A DNA stretch of 10,909 nt, taken from positions 1-10,909 of the forward strand of contig CANRKE010000043.1 of the NCBI GenBank assembly GCA_947631135.1, read 5' to 3'. Made by a program: the position numbers and the translations under genes. The notes under the pieces are model-generated. The model had not been told where the DNA came from. It did not search any database and saw nothing but the letters and a program-made list of their open reading frames with translations. Each line of letters opens with the position of its first letter. The stretch's first letter is position 1. The stretch is from an uncultured Bacilli bacterium (GTDB lineage Bacteria; Bacillota_I; Bacilli_A; RF39; UBA660). Positions 1 to 7,149 of the stretch are shown one piece after another.

Positions 1-84
1 GATAAAATTATTATAATTCTAAATAATGGATTTAAAGTTTTTAGACATATAATATATCATGAATAATATAAGGGTTTTTATTTT

Positions 85-106
85 TTACTCCAAAATTACT
101 CCAAAA
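85..106. repeat. 11-bp perfect tandem repeat (two copies)
   Basis: The unit TTACTCCAAAA occurs twice back to back (85-95 and 96-106) in the non-coding stretch before the first gene. It sits about 70 bp upstream of the likely promoter. No function can be read from the sequence; it could be a regulatory site or a remnant of an inserted element. Confidence 0.7.
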
Positions 107-176
107 TTTAATTCTGTCTTACTTTCTATACTTTATATAAATTGTTTGCATTTTTCTTTTAAAATTATTAAAAATG

Positions 177-185
177 TGATATAGT
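177..185 (+). promoter_or_regulatory. Probable extended -10 promoter for the DUF1292-like/PP2C unit
   Basis: TG-A-TATAGT is an extended -10 box (TG at 177-178, hexamer 180-185). It places the transcript start near 192, about 30 nt before the ATG at 223. No good -35 hexamer sits at 17 bp, which is acceptable for extended -10 promoters. This is a sequence match only. Confidence 0.4.
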
Positions 186-222
186 AATAATAGCTGATGA
201 TGAAAATAAGGGTGTGAAAAGA

Positions 223-480
223 ATGGAAGAAAAAATAATTGTATATGATAAAAATAATAATGCAATAAATTGTGATATAGTTATAAAGTTTGATTTTTGT
301 GATCAACATTATATAGTATATACAGATAATTCATATAATGAAAAAGGTGAGTTTAATTTATATAAAGCTTTAGTTAGTGAAGATAATAAATTGTGTGATG
401 TAATAGATGTAGATGTAATTCCTATATTTGATAAATTAATATTAGATTATAAAAAGAAAGTTGTTATGGGTGAATTATAA
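223..480 (+). CDS. Small DUF1292-like protein
   Basis: An 85-residue acidic protein without membrane segments. I chose the ATG at 223 over the in-frame GTG at 214 because AAGGGTG (208-214) lies at ribosome-binding distance from the ATG and overlaps the GTG. The layout resembles the DUF1292 (YrzB-like) family of Bacillota: a first strand MEEKIIVYDKN, then FDFCDQHYIVYTD (residues 23-35), then a segment running KGEFNLYKALVSED (41-54), and an acidic C-terminal part. Members of that family have no settled function. The stop codon shares its last base with the start of the next gene, so the two are translationally coupled and probably work in the same process. The family assignment rests on pattern memory and is moderate. 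A stand-alone accessory protein for the phosphatase is the alternative. Confidence 0.6.
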   Translation: MEEKIIVYDKNNNAINCDIVIKFDFCDQHYIVYTDNSYNEKGEFNLYKALVSEDNKLCDVIDVDVIPIFDKLILDYKKKVVMGEL

Positions 481-1847
481 TGTATAGTTTTAATATAAAT
501 AATAATAGTAATTTTGATTATGAAAAAATGAAAAATAGAATATTAATTGCTATTAAGTATACATCAGAAAAATATGGAATAAGTGTTAATGAAAATCTTA
601 GGAATACAATATATGAAATTATTGTAAATAAACAATATGATTACATTACAAGGGATAGGGGATTACGTAGTGAAATAAAACAATATACTTCTGATGATTT
701 TGTTGATTTAATTTGTCATATAGCAAAACAAAAAAGTGATAGCTTATATAATGGTTTAGTTGTAGAACATGATAATAAATATTATATATCTGAAGATACC
801 ATAAAATATTTAATTGAATTTTGTTGTAATTATGAATTACTACCGCTTATTAATAATTTAAATATACAAACATCATCATATAATGAAAAACAAAATCAAG
901 AATTAAAATCTGAAAATGTTAAATATAATAAACCATCAGATGAACTACGTAATGCAATTTTAACCGGGAAACAAACAAGTTTATCAAATTCATCTTATAT
1001 AAGTAATGGGATGTATGCATATAGTGATGTTGGACTTAGAAGAAAAAATCAGGAAGATTCTTATTATATTGGTGTTCATCCAAACAATTCAGATTTTAAA
1101 ATTATGATGGTTGCTGATGGTATGGGTGGAGTTCTTAATGGTGAAATTGCTAGTAATATGGTTATAAAAGAAATTATGTTATGGTTTGAAAATTTACCTA
1201 GTCAAGAATATTATAATTTTGATAATCAACAATTATCTGTAGATTTACAAAAGAAAATTATTGAAATTCATAAAAAACTTTGTAATACTATAGAACAAGG
1301 AGGAACTACATTATGTTTATCAATCAAAAAAAATAATTCTATATTAATGTGTAATATTGGCGATTCACAAGGTTATGTCATGAAAGATGGAAAATTAATA
1401 TTTGCAACAACACCAGAAAATATTCCAACAGTATATTGGAAAATTCCCTCTTCATTTTCAAGGTATCACGTTGATAACAATGTAATTATGTCATGTATTG
1501 GACCATCATATAATAATAAATATCCCGTAGGAAATTTTAATAACATTAAATTACATGATGAAAATAATTATAAAGTTATATTATGCTCAGATGGAGTATC
1601 AGATTGTATGACTGATGAAGATATAATAAATATAGCACGTAAAAGCAATAATCCAGCTTCGGATATAGTAAAAATGGCTATAACTAATGATTCATACATA
1701 AAAAAAGATCTAATGAAAGCTGATAAAGAAACAAAAGAATATATTAAAAAGCTAATTGAAAAAGGTGAAATGCATGAACATATTAATGGTGGAAAAGATA
1801 ATACTACAGCTTTAGTTGGTGAAATAAATAATAGTAAAAAGTTATAA
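480..1847 (+). CDS. PP2C-family protein phosphatase with unrecognised N-terminal region
   Basis: A 455-residue predicted cytoplasmic Mn/Mg-dependent Ser/Thr protein phosphatase of the PPM/PP2C family. The catalytic domain spans about residues 178-450. Visible motifs are GLRRKNQED (185-193), VADGMGG with metal-binding D213 and G214, GGTT (274-277), NIGDSQGYV (292-300), CSDGVSD with D371, and GGKDN with D440. All metal-ligand aspartates appear present, so it should be active. Residues 1-177 are an extra region with no motif I recognise. It looks mostly helical and ends in a polar Asn/Ser/Lys-rich linker (about 132-175). Stand-alone bacterial PrpC-type enzymes are about 240-260 residues, so the extension roughly doubles the length. 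The start overlaps the preceding stop by one base (TAATG), which indicates coupling. No partner Ser/Thr kinase lies in this window. A terminator follows directly. Confidence 0.9.
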   Translation: MYSFNINNNSNFDYEKMKNRILIAIKYTSEKYGISVNENLRNTIYEIIVNKQYDYITRDRGLRSEIKQYTSDDFVDLICHIAKQKSDSLYNGLVVEHDNKYYISEDTIKYLIEFCCNYELLPLINNLNIQTSSYNEKQNQELKSENVKYNKPSDELRNAILTGKQTSLSNSSYISNGMYAYSDVGLRRKNQEDSYYIGVHPNNSDFKIMMVADGMGGVLNGEIASNMVIKEIMLWFENLPSQEYYNFDNQQLSVDLQKKIIEIHKKLCNTIEQGGTTLCLSIKKNNSILMCNIGDSQGYVMKDGKLIFATTPENIPTVYWKIPSSFSRYHVDNNVIMSCIGPSYNNKYPVGNFNNIKLHDENNYKVILCSDGVSDCMTDEDIINIARKSNNPASDIVKMAITNDSYIKKDLMKADKETKEYIKKLIEKGEMHEHINGGKDNTTALVGEINNSKKL

Positions 1848-1857
1848 TTTATATAAA

Positions 1858-1888
1858 GAAACTGATTTATAATGGATTCAGTTTTTTC
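1858..1888 (+). terminator. Intrinsic terminator after the PP2C gene
   Basis: AAACTGA (1859-1865) pairs with TCAGTTT (1878-1884) and a T-run follows to 1887. The stem is short (7 bp) and the loop is 12 nt, so efficiency may be modest. It lies 11 nt past the stop codon. Confidence 0.65.
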
Positions 1889-1906
1889 TTTTCAGTTTTG
1901 TTAGAA

Positions 1907-1935
1907 TTGACAATGAAAATAATTTAATATATAAT
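1907..1935 (+). promoter_or_regulatory. Perfect consensus sigma-A promoter
   Basis: TTGACA (1907-1912), exactly 17 bp of spacer, then TATAAT (1930-1935). The transcript should start near 1942, giving a leader of about 37 nt to the histidine phosphatase gene. No hairpin or operator is visible in the leader. Confidence 0.88.
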
Positions 1936-1978
1936 ATTTTAACAAAAATATAAATTAAATAACTGTGGAGGGATAATT

Positions 1979-2635
1979 ATGAAATTATTTTTAATTAGAC
2001 ATGGTGAATCAATGCAAAATACAAAAGAAAATTATATGGTTGGCTTACCTGATCATAAAGTATACTTATCAGAAAAAGGTAAAATAGAAGCTAATAATGC
2101 TGGTTTATTTCTAAAAAACTATTTAACAGAAAATAATATAGATATTAAAAATGCTACTTTATGGGTTAGTCCATATCAAAGAACTAGAGAAACTGCACAA
2201 ATAATAAATGAACAGCTAAATATAAATAAAATAAAAGAAGATATTACTTTAATTGAACAAAGATATGGTTTATTTAGCGATAAGGAAATTGAAACAATTA
2301 AAAAATTATATCCTGAACAATTTAAGTTTTATGATAATTATTGGAAAAATGATGGTAAATTCTATGCAAAATTGCCTCAAGGAGAAAGTCCATATGATGT
2401 AGCACTTAGAACAAAACAATTTTTAGAAACAATATTTAGAGATGATAGTGATGTTTTATTTGTAGTATCTCATGGAACAACAATAAGAACGATTGTAATG
2501 AATTGGTTTCATTATTCTCCTGAATGGTTTAATAAAGAGCCAACTATGAAAAATTGTTCAATTAGATTAATTGATAGAGAAAAGAATGAAGAAAAATATA
2601 TATATGGAGGACCGGTAAAAAAATTGAAAAAATAA
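1979..2635 (+). CDS. Histidine phosphatase family protein (phosphoglycerate mutase-like)
   Basis: A 218-residue soluble protein of the histidine phosphatase superfamily, branch 1. The N-terminus carries the RHGES signature (R7, H8, G9), in which H8 would be the phosphorylated histidine. Other catalytic-pocket elements are SPYQRTRETA (64-73, with R68), E93 in LIEQRYG, and the second histidine H165 in VVSHGTTIR. The length fits the family, and GGAGGG (1967-1972) stands 6 nt before the ATG. The substrate cannot be told from sequence. The segment between the acid residue and the second histidine does not look like a textbook 2,3-bisphosphoglycerate-dependent GpmA, so a broad-specificity phosphatase acting on sugar phosphates or nucleotides is as likely. 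It has its own strong promoter. No terminator separates it from valS, so some read-through into valS is possible. Confidence 0.9.
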   Translation: MKLFLIRHGESMQNTKENYMVGLPDHKVYLSEKGKIEANNAGLFLKNYLTENNIDIKNATLWVSPYQRTRETAQIINEQLNINKIKEDITLIEQRYGLFSDKEIETIKKLYPEQFKFYDNYWKNDGKFYAKLPQGESPYDVALRTKQFLETIFRDDSDVLFVVSHGTTIRTIVMNWFHYSPEWFNKEPTMKNCSIRLIDREKNEEKYIYGGPVKKLKK

Positions 2636-2672
2636 TAATTTGTGTTAGTATGTAGAAAATAAGCATAATTTA

Positions 2673-2681
2673 TGATATAAT
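2673..2681 (+). promoter_or_regulatory. Probable extended -10 promoter for valS
   Basis: TG-A-TATAAT (TG 2673-2674, hexamer 2676-2681) with no recognisable -35. The start would fall near 2688, leaving about 23 nt of leader that holds AAGGAG (2694-2699). There is no room for a T-box leader. Confidence 0.55.
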
Positions 2682-2710
2682 TTATATGCAATTAAGGAGA
2701 TGGTAGGCAT

Positions 2711-5128
2711 ATGTTGGATAAAAAATATATTGCAAGTGAAAAAGAACAAAAATGGTTAGATTATTGGAATAAGGAACAAATATATAAATTTATTCCCGAT
2801 AATAGAAAAATATTTTCTATTGATACACCACCACCAACTGTTAATGGTAAAATTCACATTGGGCATATATTTTCATATTCTCAAATAGAAATGATTGCTA
2901 GATATAAAAGATTGTGTGATTATAATGTATTTTATCCATTTGGATTTGATGATAATGGACTTCCTAGCGAAAGATTAGTTGAAAAAGAACAAGGAAAGAA
3001 AGCACATGAAATAGGAAGAGAAGAATTTTCTAAGTTGTGTTATGAAACAACTGACAAATATGAAGATGAATTTAAAGATTTATTTAGTAGTGTCGGTCTA
3101 AGTACTGATTGGTCATTAAAATATAAAACAGTAAGTCCAGAAACAATTAGAATAAGTCAAAAATCATTTTTAAAGATTGCAAAAAATGGAAATTGTTATC
3201 ATAAAGAAAGTCCTGCATTATGGTGTAATGAATGTTTAACTTCTATTGCTCAAGCTGAACTTGAAACAAAAACTTTAAAAACTACATTTAACTATGTTGT
3301 ATTTAAAACAAAAGAAGATAATGAAGAATTTACAATTGCAACTACAAGACCAGAATTATTACCTGCAATAGTATGTGTGTTTGTAAATCCAAATGATGAA
3401 AAGCATAATCATTTAATCGGTAAAACAGCTCATATTCCAGTAATAGACGTAGATGTACCGATATTAGCAGATGAAAAAGTTGCAATGGATAAAGGTACAG
3501 GAGTAGTTATGTGTTGTACATTTGGTGATCAAACAGACATTGAGTGGTGGAAAAAATATAATCTACCATTGAAATATATTTTTACTGATGATGGAAAAAT
3601 AATTGATAGTGTTCCAAATTATGGTGGAATGAAAATTAAAGAAGCTAGAAAAAAAATTATAGAAGATTTACAAGCAGGTGGCTATGTAGTAAAAATTGAA
3701 GAATTAGAACATGAAGTTCAAACACATGAAAGATGTGGTAGAGAAGTAGAATACTCTGTTATGAAACAATGGTTTGTTGATATTATGAATCATAAAGAAG
3801 ATTTTTTAAGAATAGGTAATGAGATAAAATGGTATCCAGAATATATGCATGTACGTTATGATGAATGGGTTAATTCTATTGCTTGGGATTGGTGTATATC
3901 AAGACAAAGATATTTTGGTGTACCATTCCCAGTATGGTATTGTAAAGACTGTGGTAATCCTATATTTGCTTCAGAAAAAGATTTGCCGGTAAATCCATTA
4001 ATTCAAAGTCCTAATATAGATAAATGTCCTAAATGTGGATGTAAAAAATTTAATCCAGAAACAGATGTTATGGATACATGGGCTACATCATCAGGTACAC
4101 CACTTATAAATATGAGATATGGTGAAAAGAATAATTATGAAAGTATATTAAGACCTATGAGTTTAAGAATGAATGCACATGATATAATTAGAACTTGGGA
4201 TTTTTATACAATTGTTAAAAGTTATTATATGTTTGGAGAAAAGCCTTGGGAAACAGTTGCAATCTCTGGATTTGGATTAAATTCCAGTGGAGAAAAAATA
4301 AGTAAGAGTAAAAACAATAGTGAATTAACTCCACAAAAGGTAATAGAACAATATTCAGCAGATGTATTTAGGTATTGGGCTTCTTCTAGTAAACTTGGAA
4401 CTGATAGTTATTTTTCTGAACAACTTATGTCTATAGGTAAAAAACTTATAAATAAAATTTGGAATGTATCTAAATTTATTGAAATGCATCTATCTGATTA
4501 TGAAGATAAAGAATTTAATAATTATGAATATATTGATAGATGGATATTAGGTAAATATATGGATATGGAAAAACAATTTAAAAAATATATGGATGAATAT
4601 GAAGTTGGTTTAGCACTAAATAGCTTAGAAAAATTCTTTTGGAATTTCTGCGATAATTATATTGAAATAGTTAAACATAGATTATATAGACCAGAAGAAT
4701 TTGGTGAAATACCTAGATATTCAGGACAAAAAACTGTATATATACTACTATATAAATTACTTCAAGATTTTAGTATTTTCTTCCCATTTATTACTGAAGA
4801 AATATATCAAACTATATATCATAAAGAAAAATCAATACATATTACAAAATTTGAACAACTTAATTTTAATTATGAAAAAGAAGTTAATAATGGTGATAAA
4901 ATAATTGAAATAATAAGTATTGCTAGAGGAGAAAAAACTAATAATAACGTTTCACTTAAAACACCTATTGAAAAGATGGAATTAAGTTTGAGTGAAGATA
5001 TGGAACAAGCAATTAATGATTCAATTAAAGATTTTAAAGCTACCTTATTTATTGAAAATTTAGTAACTAAAAGAATAGATGATAATTATAAAGTTGATAA
5101 TATTAAATTGAATTTAGAAGAAAAATAG
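2711..5128 (+). CDS. valS: Valyl-tRNA synthetase, archaeal/rickettsial type
   Basis: A class I aminoacyl-tRNA synthetase of 805 residues that charges tRNA-Val. The ATP site shows HIGH (residues 49-52, in TPPPTVNGKIHIGH) and a KISKS form of KMSKS (529-533). The editing domain begins near TTRPELLPA (211-219) and includes VVMCCTFGDQTD (265-276). Zinc-binding-like pairs are CNEC (172-175), CKDC (411-414) and CPKC (439-442). Several signatures are those of the archaeal-type ValRS also found in Rickettsia, not of ordinary bacterial ValRS: GFDDNGLPSERLVE (78-91), WDWCISRQRYFGVPFPVWY (392-410) and AHDIIRTWDFYT (489-500). The C-terminal coiled-coil arm of bacterial ValRS (usual length about 880) appears absent, as expected for this type. 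The anticodon-binding domain spans about 605-760. The downstream gene follows after 28 nt. Confidence 0.96.
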   Translation: MLDKKYIASEKEQKWLDYWNKEQIYKFIPDNRKIFSIDTPPPTVNGKIHIGHIFSYSQIEMIARYKRLCDYNVFYPFGFDDNGLPSERLVEKEQGKKAHEIGREEFSKLCYETTDKYEDEFKDLFSSVGLSTDWSLKYKTVSPETIRISQKSFLKIAKNGNCYHKESPALWCNECLTSIAQAELETKTLKTTFNYVVFKTKEDNEEFTIATTRPELLPAIVCVFVNPNDEKHNHLIGKTAHIPVIDVDVPILADEKVAMDKGTGVVMCCTFGDQTDIEWWKKYNLPLKYIFTDDGKIIDSVPNYGGMKIKEARKKIIEDLQAGGYVVKIEELEHEVQTHERCGREVEYSVMKQWFVDIMNHKEDFLRIGNEIKWYPEYMHVRYDEWVNSIAWDWCISRQRYFGVPFPVWYCKDCGNPIFASEKDLPVNPLIQSPNIDKCPKCGCKKFNPETDVMDTWATSSGTPLINMRYGEKNNYESILRPMSLRMNAHDIIRTWDFYTIVKSYYMFGEKPWETVAISGFGLNSSGEKISKSKNNSELTPQKVIEQYSADVFRYWASSSKLGTDSYFSEQLMSIGKKLINKIWNVSKFIEMHLSDYEDKEFNNYEYIDRWILGKYMDMEKQFKKYMDEYEVGLALNSLEKFFWNFCDNYIEIVKHRLYRPEEFGEIPRYSGQKTVYILLYKLLQDFSIFFPFITEEIYQTIYHKEKSIHITKFEQLNFNYEKEVNNGDKIIEIISIARGEKTNNNVSLKTPIEKMELSLSEDMEQAINDSIKDFKATLFIENLVTKRIDDNYKVDNIKLNLEEK

Positions 5129-5156
5129 TTTAAGTAGTATAGGGAGGTTTGATAGT

Positions 5157-6254
5157 ATGAACATCATGGATGAATTATTAAATTTAAAAAATAAATTAAA
5201 ATCAGCATGTATACCATCGTATGATCTTAATAATAAAGTAGATGAATTTATCGATTGGTATGCAAATAATATTATTGGAGGAGAATATACTGATATACGT
5301 GAGCATTTTTCAATAAAAATGAGAAACTTTATAGAAAAAATTGCTGTGTGGTATGAATTAAGATATCCAGATTATGAAGTCAATAGAATAATGCATTGCA
5401 CAGATCAAGAATCTAAAAAAGTTAGTGATGAAATGTTTAATAAAAATAATTATATTAATCAACTATTTGATTTAGATTCGGAAGTTAGAATACCCGATTG
5501 GGATGAATTTTATAATGCAAAAGCATTTATTAATTCTTTACCTATTGATGAGCAATGGTACTTTAAAATACCTGAATATAGGGATATAGTTTATTGGAAT
5601 CGTAATAAAAATATTTCTCACTTGCATTTAAGTAAAAATGGAACAGTTGTAAAATCAGAAATGTATAGTGTAATTCCAGGACTTTCAAACAATGATTTTG
5701 AGGGTAAAAATATTAAAGACGTAGTTAAAATGATAAATGATAAGGGAATTAAATTTCCTGAAAATAGTGAATTCATAAAAGCAATTAATGATTATGATAA
5801 TATGTCTTATCAAAAAGAAGAAATGTTAAATTGTGTAATGTACAGAATTATTGAACGTGGTGGAAATCGAATTGGACCTCGTAGAGCATTCCTATTTGCT
5901 AAAGAATTTGGTAGAAATATTGATATTCCAATGATGTATGGTGTTGATTTTTCTGATCCAGGATTAATGCTATTTATAGATGAATATATAAAAGCTGGAG
6001 GTTCTAAAAATTTAAAATGTTATGAAGAATATTTTTCAAAAAATAAGAAAAATCAAAAATTAGACACTATATCCATTGAAAAATTAATATTAATTGAAAA
6101 TAAAAATACATCAATATATACACCTGGAGAGAAAGAACAATATCAAAAATTGATTAATGTTTTATCAAGTCGAATTGATACAAATGTAGTAAAACAAGAA
6201 AAAGTAAAAAAACTAAGACTACAAAGAAAGTTAGAAAAAAGTAAAAATAGCTAG
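5157..6254 (+). CDS. Hypothetical protein, 365 residues, co-transcribed with valS
   Basis: I do not recognise this protein. It starts at the ATG at 5157 (GGGAGG at 5142-5147, 9 nt before); a second in-frame ATG lies at 5166. It has no signal peptide or membrane segment and is rich in aromatic and charged residues. A block that looks conserved is ERGGNRIGPRRAFLFAKEF (233-251), followed by PMMYGVDFSDPGLMLFIDEY and GGSKNLKCYEEY (281-292). The GGxRxGPRR arrangement could bind a nucleic acid or phosphate group, but that is a guess. The last 20 residues (about 344-363) are strongly basic, KQEKVKKLRLQRKLEKSK, which is compatible with RNA or DNA contact. It lies 28 nt after valS without an obvious promoter of its own, so it is probably in the same transcript, and it ends in the shared terminator at 6243-6276. 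It uses somewhat more CGT/CGA arginine codons than valS. Confidence 0.85.
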   Translation: MNIMDELLNLKNKLKSACIPSYDLNNKVDEFIDWYANNIIGGEYTDIREHFSIKMRNFIEKIAVWYELRYPDYEVNRIMHCTDQESKKVSDEMFNKNNYINQLFDLDSEVRIPDWDEFYNAKAFINSLPIDEQWYFKIPEYRDIVYWNRNKNISHLHLSKNGTVVKSEMYSVIPGLSNNDFEGKNIKDVVKMINDKGIKFPENSEFIKAINDYDNMSYQKEEMLNCVMYRIIERGGNRIGPRRAFLFAKEFGRNIDIPMMYGVDFSDPGLMLFIDEYIKAGGSKNLKCYEEYFSKNKKNQKLDTISIEKLILIENKNTSIYTPGEKEQYQKLINVLSSRIDTNVVKQEKVKKLRLQRKLEKSKNS

Positions 6255-6276
6255 AATTTAATCTAACTATTTTTTT
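6243..6276. terminator. Bidirectional terminator between convergent genes
   Basis: AAAAATAG (6243-6250) pairs with CTATTTTT (6267-6274). After a C/A mismatch, TAGA (6252-6255) pairs with TCTA (6262-6265), leaving a 6-nt loop. The T-run 6270-6276 serves the plus strand and the A-run 6243-6247 serves the minus strand. The stem contains the TAG stop of the plus gene and touches the uppP stop codon. Confidence 0.8.
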
Positions 6277-7084
6277 ATGTTAAAATTAATTTTACAATAA
6301 CAATAAGTGCGAAAACTAATCTATAAAATGCAAATATTGCAAAATCTTTTTTCTTTATATAATTAAGTAAAAATTTAATACTTATTATTCCAAATATTGC
6401 TGATGTTGCTATACCTACAATTAAATTTATATCAAAACTATTAATCATATCAGGGAGTTTGAGTAATGTGGCTCCAACAATAATTGGTACAGATAACATA
6501 AATGAAAATTTTGCAGATGCAACTTTTGATAGACCAGTCAAACGAGCAGCTAACATTGTTGTTCCAGATCTTGAAAATCCAGGGAAAATCGCTAAAGCTT
6601 GACTAAGTCCAATTATAAATGCTTGTTTAAGAGTAATATCTTTATATTCTGTTTGATTTTTATAATGTTTTTCAGCCCATTTATCACCAATATAAATAAA
6701 TATTCCCATAACAGCAAGAAAAATTGCAATTAATAATGGTAAGTGTCTAAAAATATTTTCAATATAATCCTCAAAAATCTTACCTAATAAAGCACCTGGA
6801 ATAGTAGCTATTACAAGATACCAAAACATTCTATTTTCAAATGAATTTTTCTTTTTAACAACCTTATTAAAAGCACCCATAGCTAATTTCCACCAATCTT
6901 TAAAAAATATAATTAATACAGCAATCAATGTACCAAAATGAAGTGCTACATCAAATGATAGAGAATGTTCTGGAATATTTAATAAATAGGGAACTAAAAT
7001 TAAATGTGCAGATGATGATATTGGTAAAAATTCACCAATACCTTGAATAATTCCTAATAATATACTTTGTAAAATTTGTGTCAT
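6275..7084 (-). CDS. uppP: Undecaprenyl-diphosphate phosphatase (UppP/BacA family)
   Basis: A 269-residue polytopic membrane protein that dephosphorylates undecaprenyl diphosphate. This recycles the lipid carrier for peptidoglycan and other wall polymers, and the family is linked to bacitracin tolerance. The two family signatures are present: QGIGEFLPISSSAHL (14-28, with Q14, E18 and H27) and PGFSRSGTT (168-176, with the catalytic-type R172). At least six hydrophobic segments can be seen: about 2-17, 44-61, 86-105, 114-132, 192-210, 220-240 and 250-268. The length is typical. Start: the ATG ends at 7084, with AAGTAGGT (minus strand, 7098-7091) 6 nt before it. A promoter lies in the 65-bp gap to the desulfurase gene. 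Its presence means the cell makes an isoprenoid-carrier-dependent envelope polymer, which argues against a wall-less Mollicute. Confidence 0.96.
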   Translation of the reverse strand: MTQILQSILLGIIQGIGEFLPISSSAHLILVPYLLNIPEHSLSFDVALHFGTLIAVLIIFFKDWWKLAMGAFNKVVKKKNSFENRMFWYLVIATIPGALLGKIFEDYIENIFRHLPLLIAIFLAVMGIFIYIGDKWAEKHYKNQTEYKDITLKQAFIIGLSQALAIFPGFSRSGTTMLAARLTGLSKVASAKFSFMLSVPIIVGATLLKLPDMINSFDINLIVGIATSAIFGIISIKFLLNYIKKKDFAIFAFYRLVFALIVIVKLILT

Positions 7085-7114
7085 ATTAAAACCTACTTTC
7101 TATTAAACATTATT

Positions 7115-7143
7115 ATTATATTTTAATTTTATTATTATGTAAA
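7115..7143 (-). promoter_or_regulatory. Promoter for uppP
   Basis: On the minus strand, TTTACA (7143-7138), 17 bp of spacer, then TATAAT (7120-7115). The transcript should start near 7108, with a leader of about 25 nt. It sits between the end of the cysteine desulfurase gene and the uppP start, so uppP can be expressed independently. Confidence 0.62.
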
Positions 7144-7149
7144 TAGATT

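Noticed and set aside
1..66. Open reading frame from base 1 ending at TAA (64-66), possibly the tail of an upstream gene
   Set aside because: Only 21 codons. An open stretch of this length is not rare by chance, no family signature is visible and no clear terminator follows. It would need upstream sequence to judge.
214..222. Upstream GTG start for the DUF1292-like gene
   Set aside because: The AAGGGTG ribosome binding site abuts and overlaps the GTG, so it is placed to serve the ATG at 223 instead.
1979..2635. Naming the histidine phosphatase gpmA or cobC
   Set aside because: The catalytic motifs define only the superfamily. The insert and the genomic context do not point to glycolysis or cobalamin synthesis, so no symbol is given.
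4701..4904. 67-codon ORF in another frame
   Set aside because: It lies wholly inside valS, has no ribosome binding site and encodes only a Lys/Ile/Tyr-rich string. It is a shadow of the valS reading frame.
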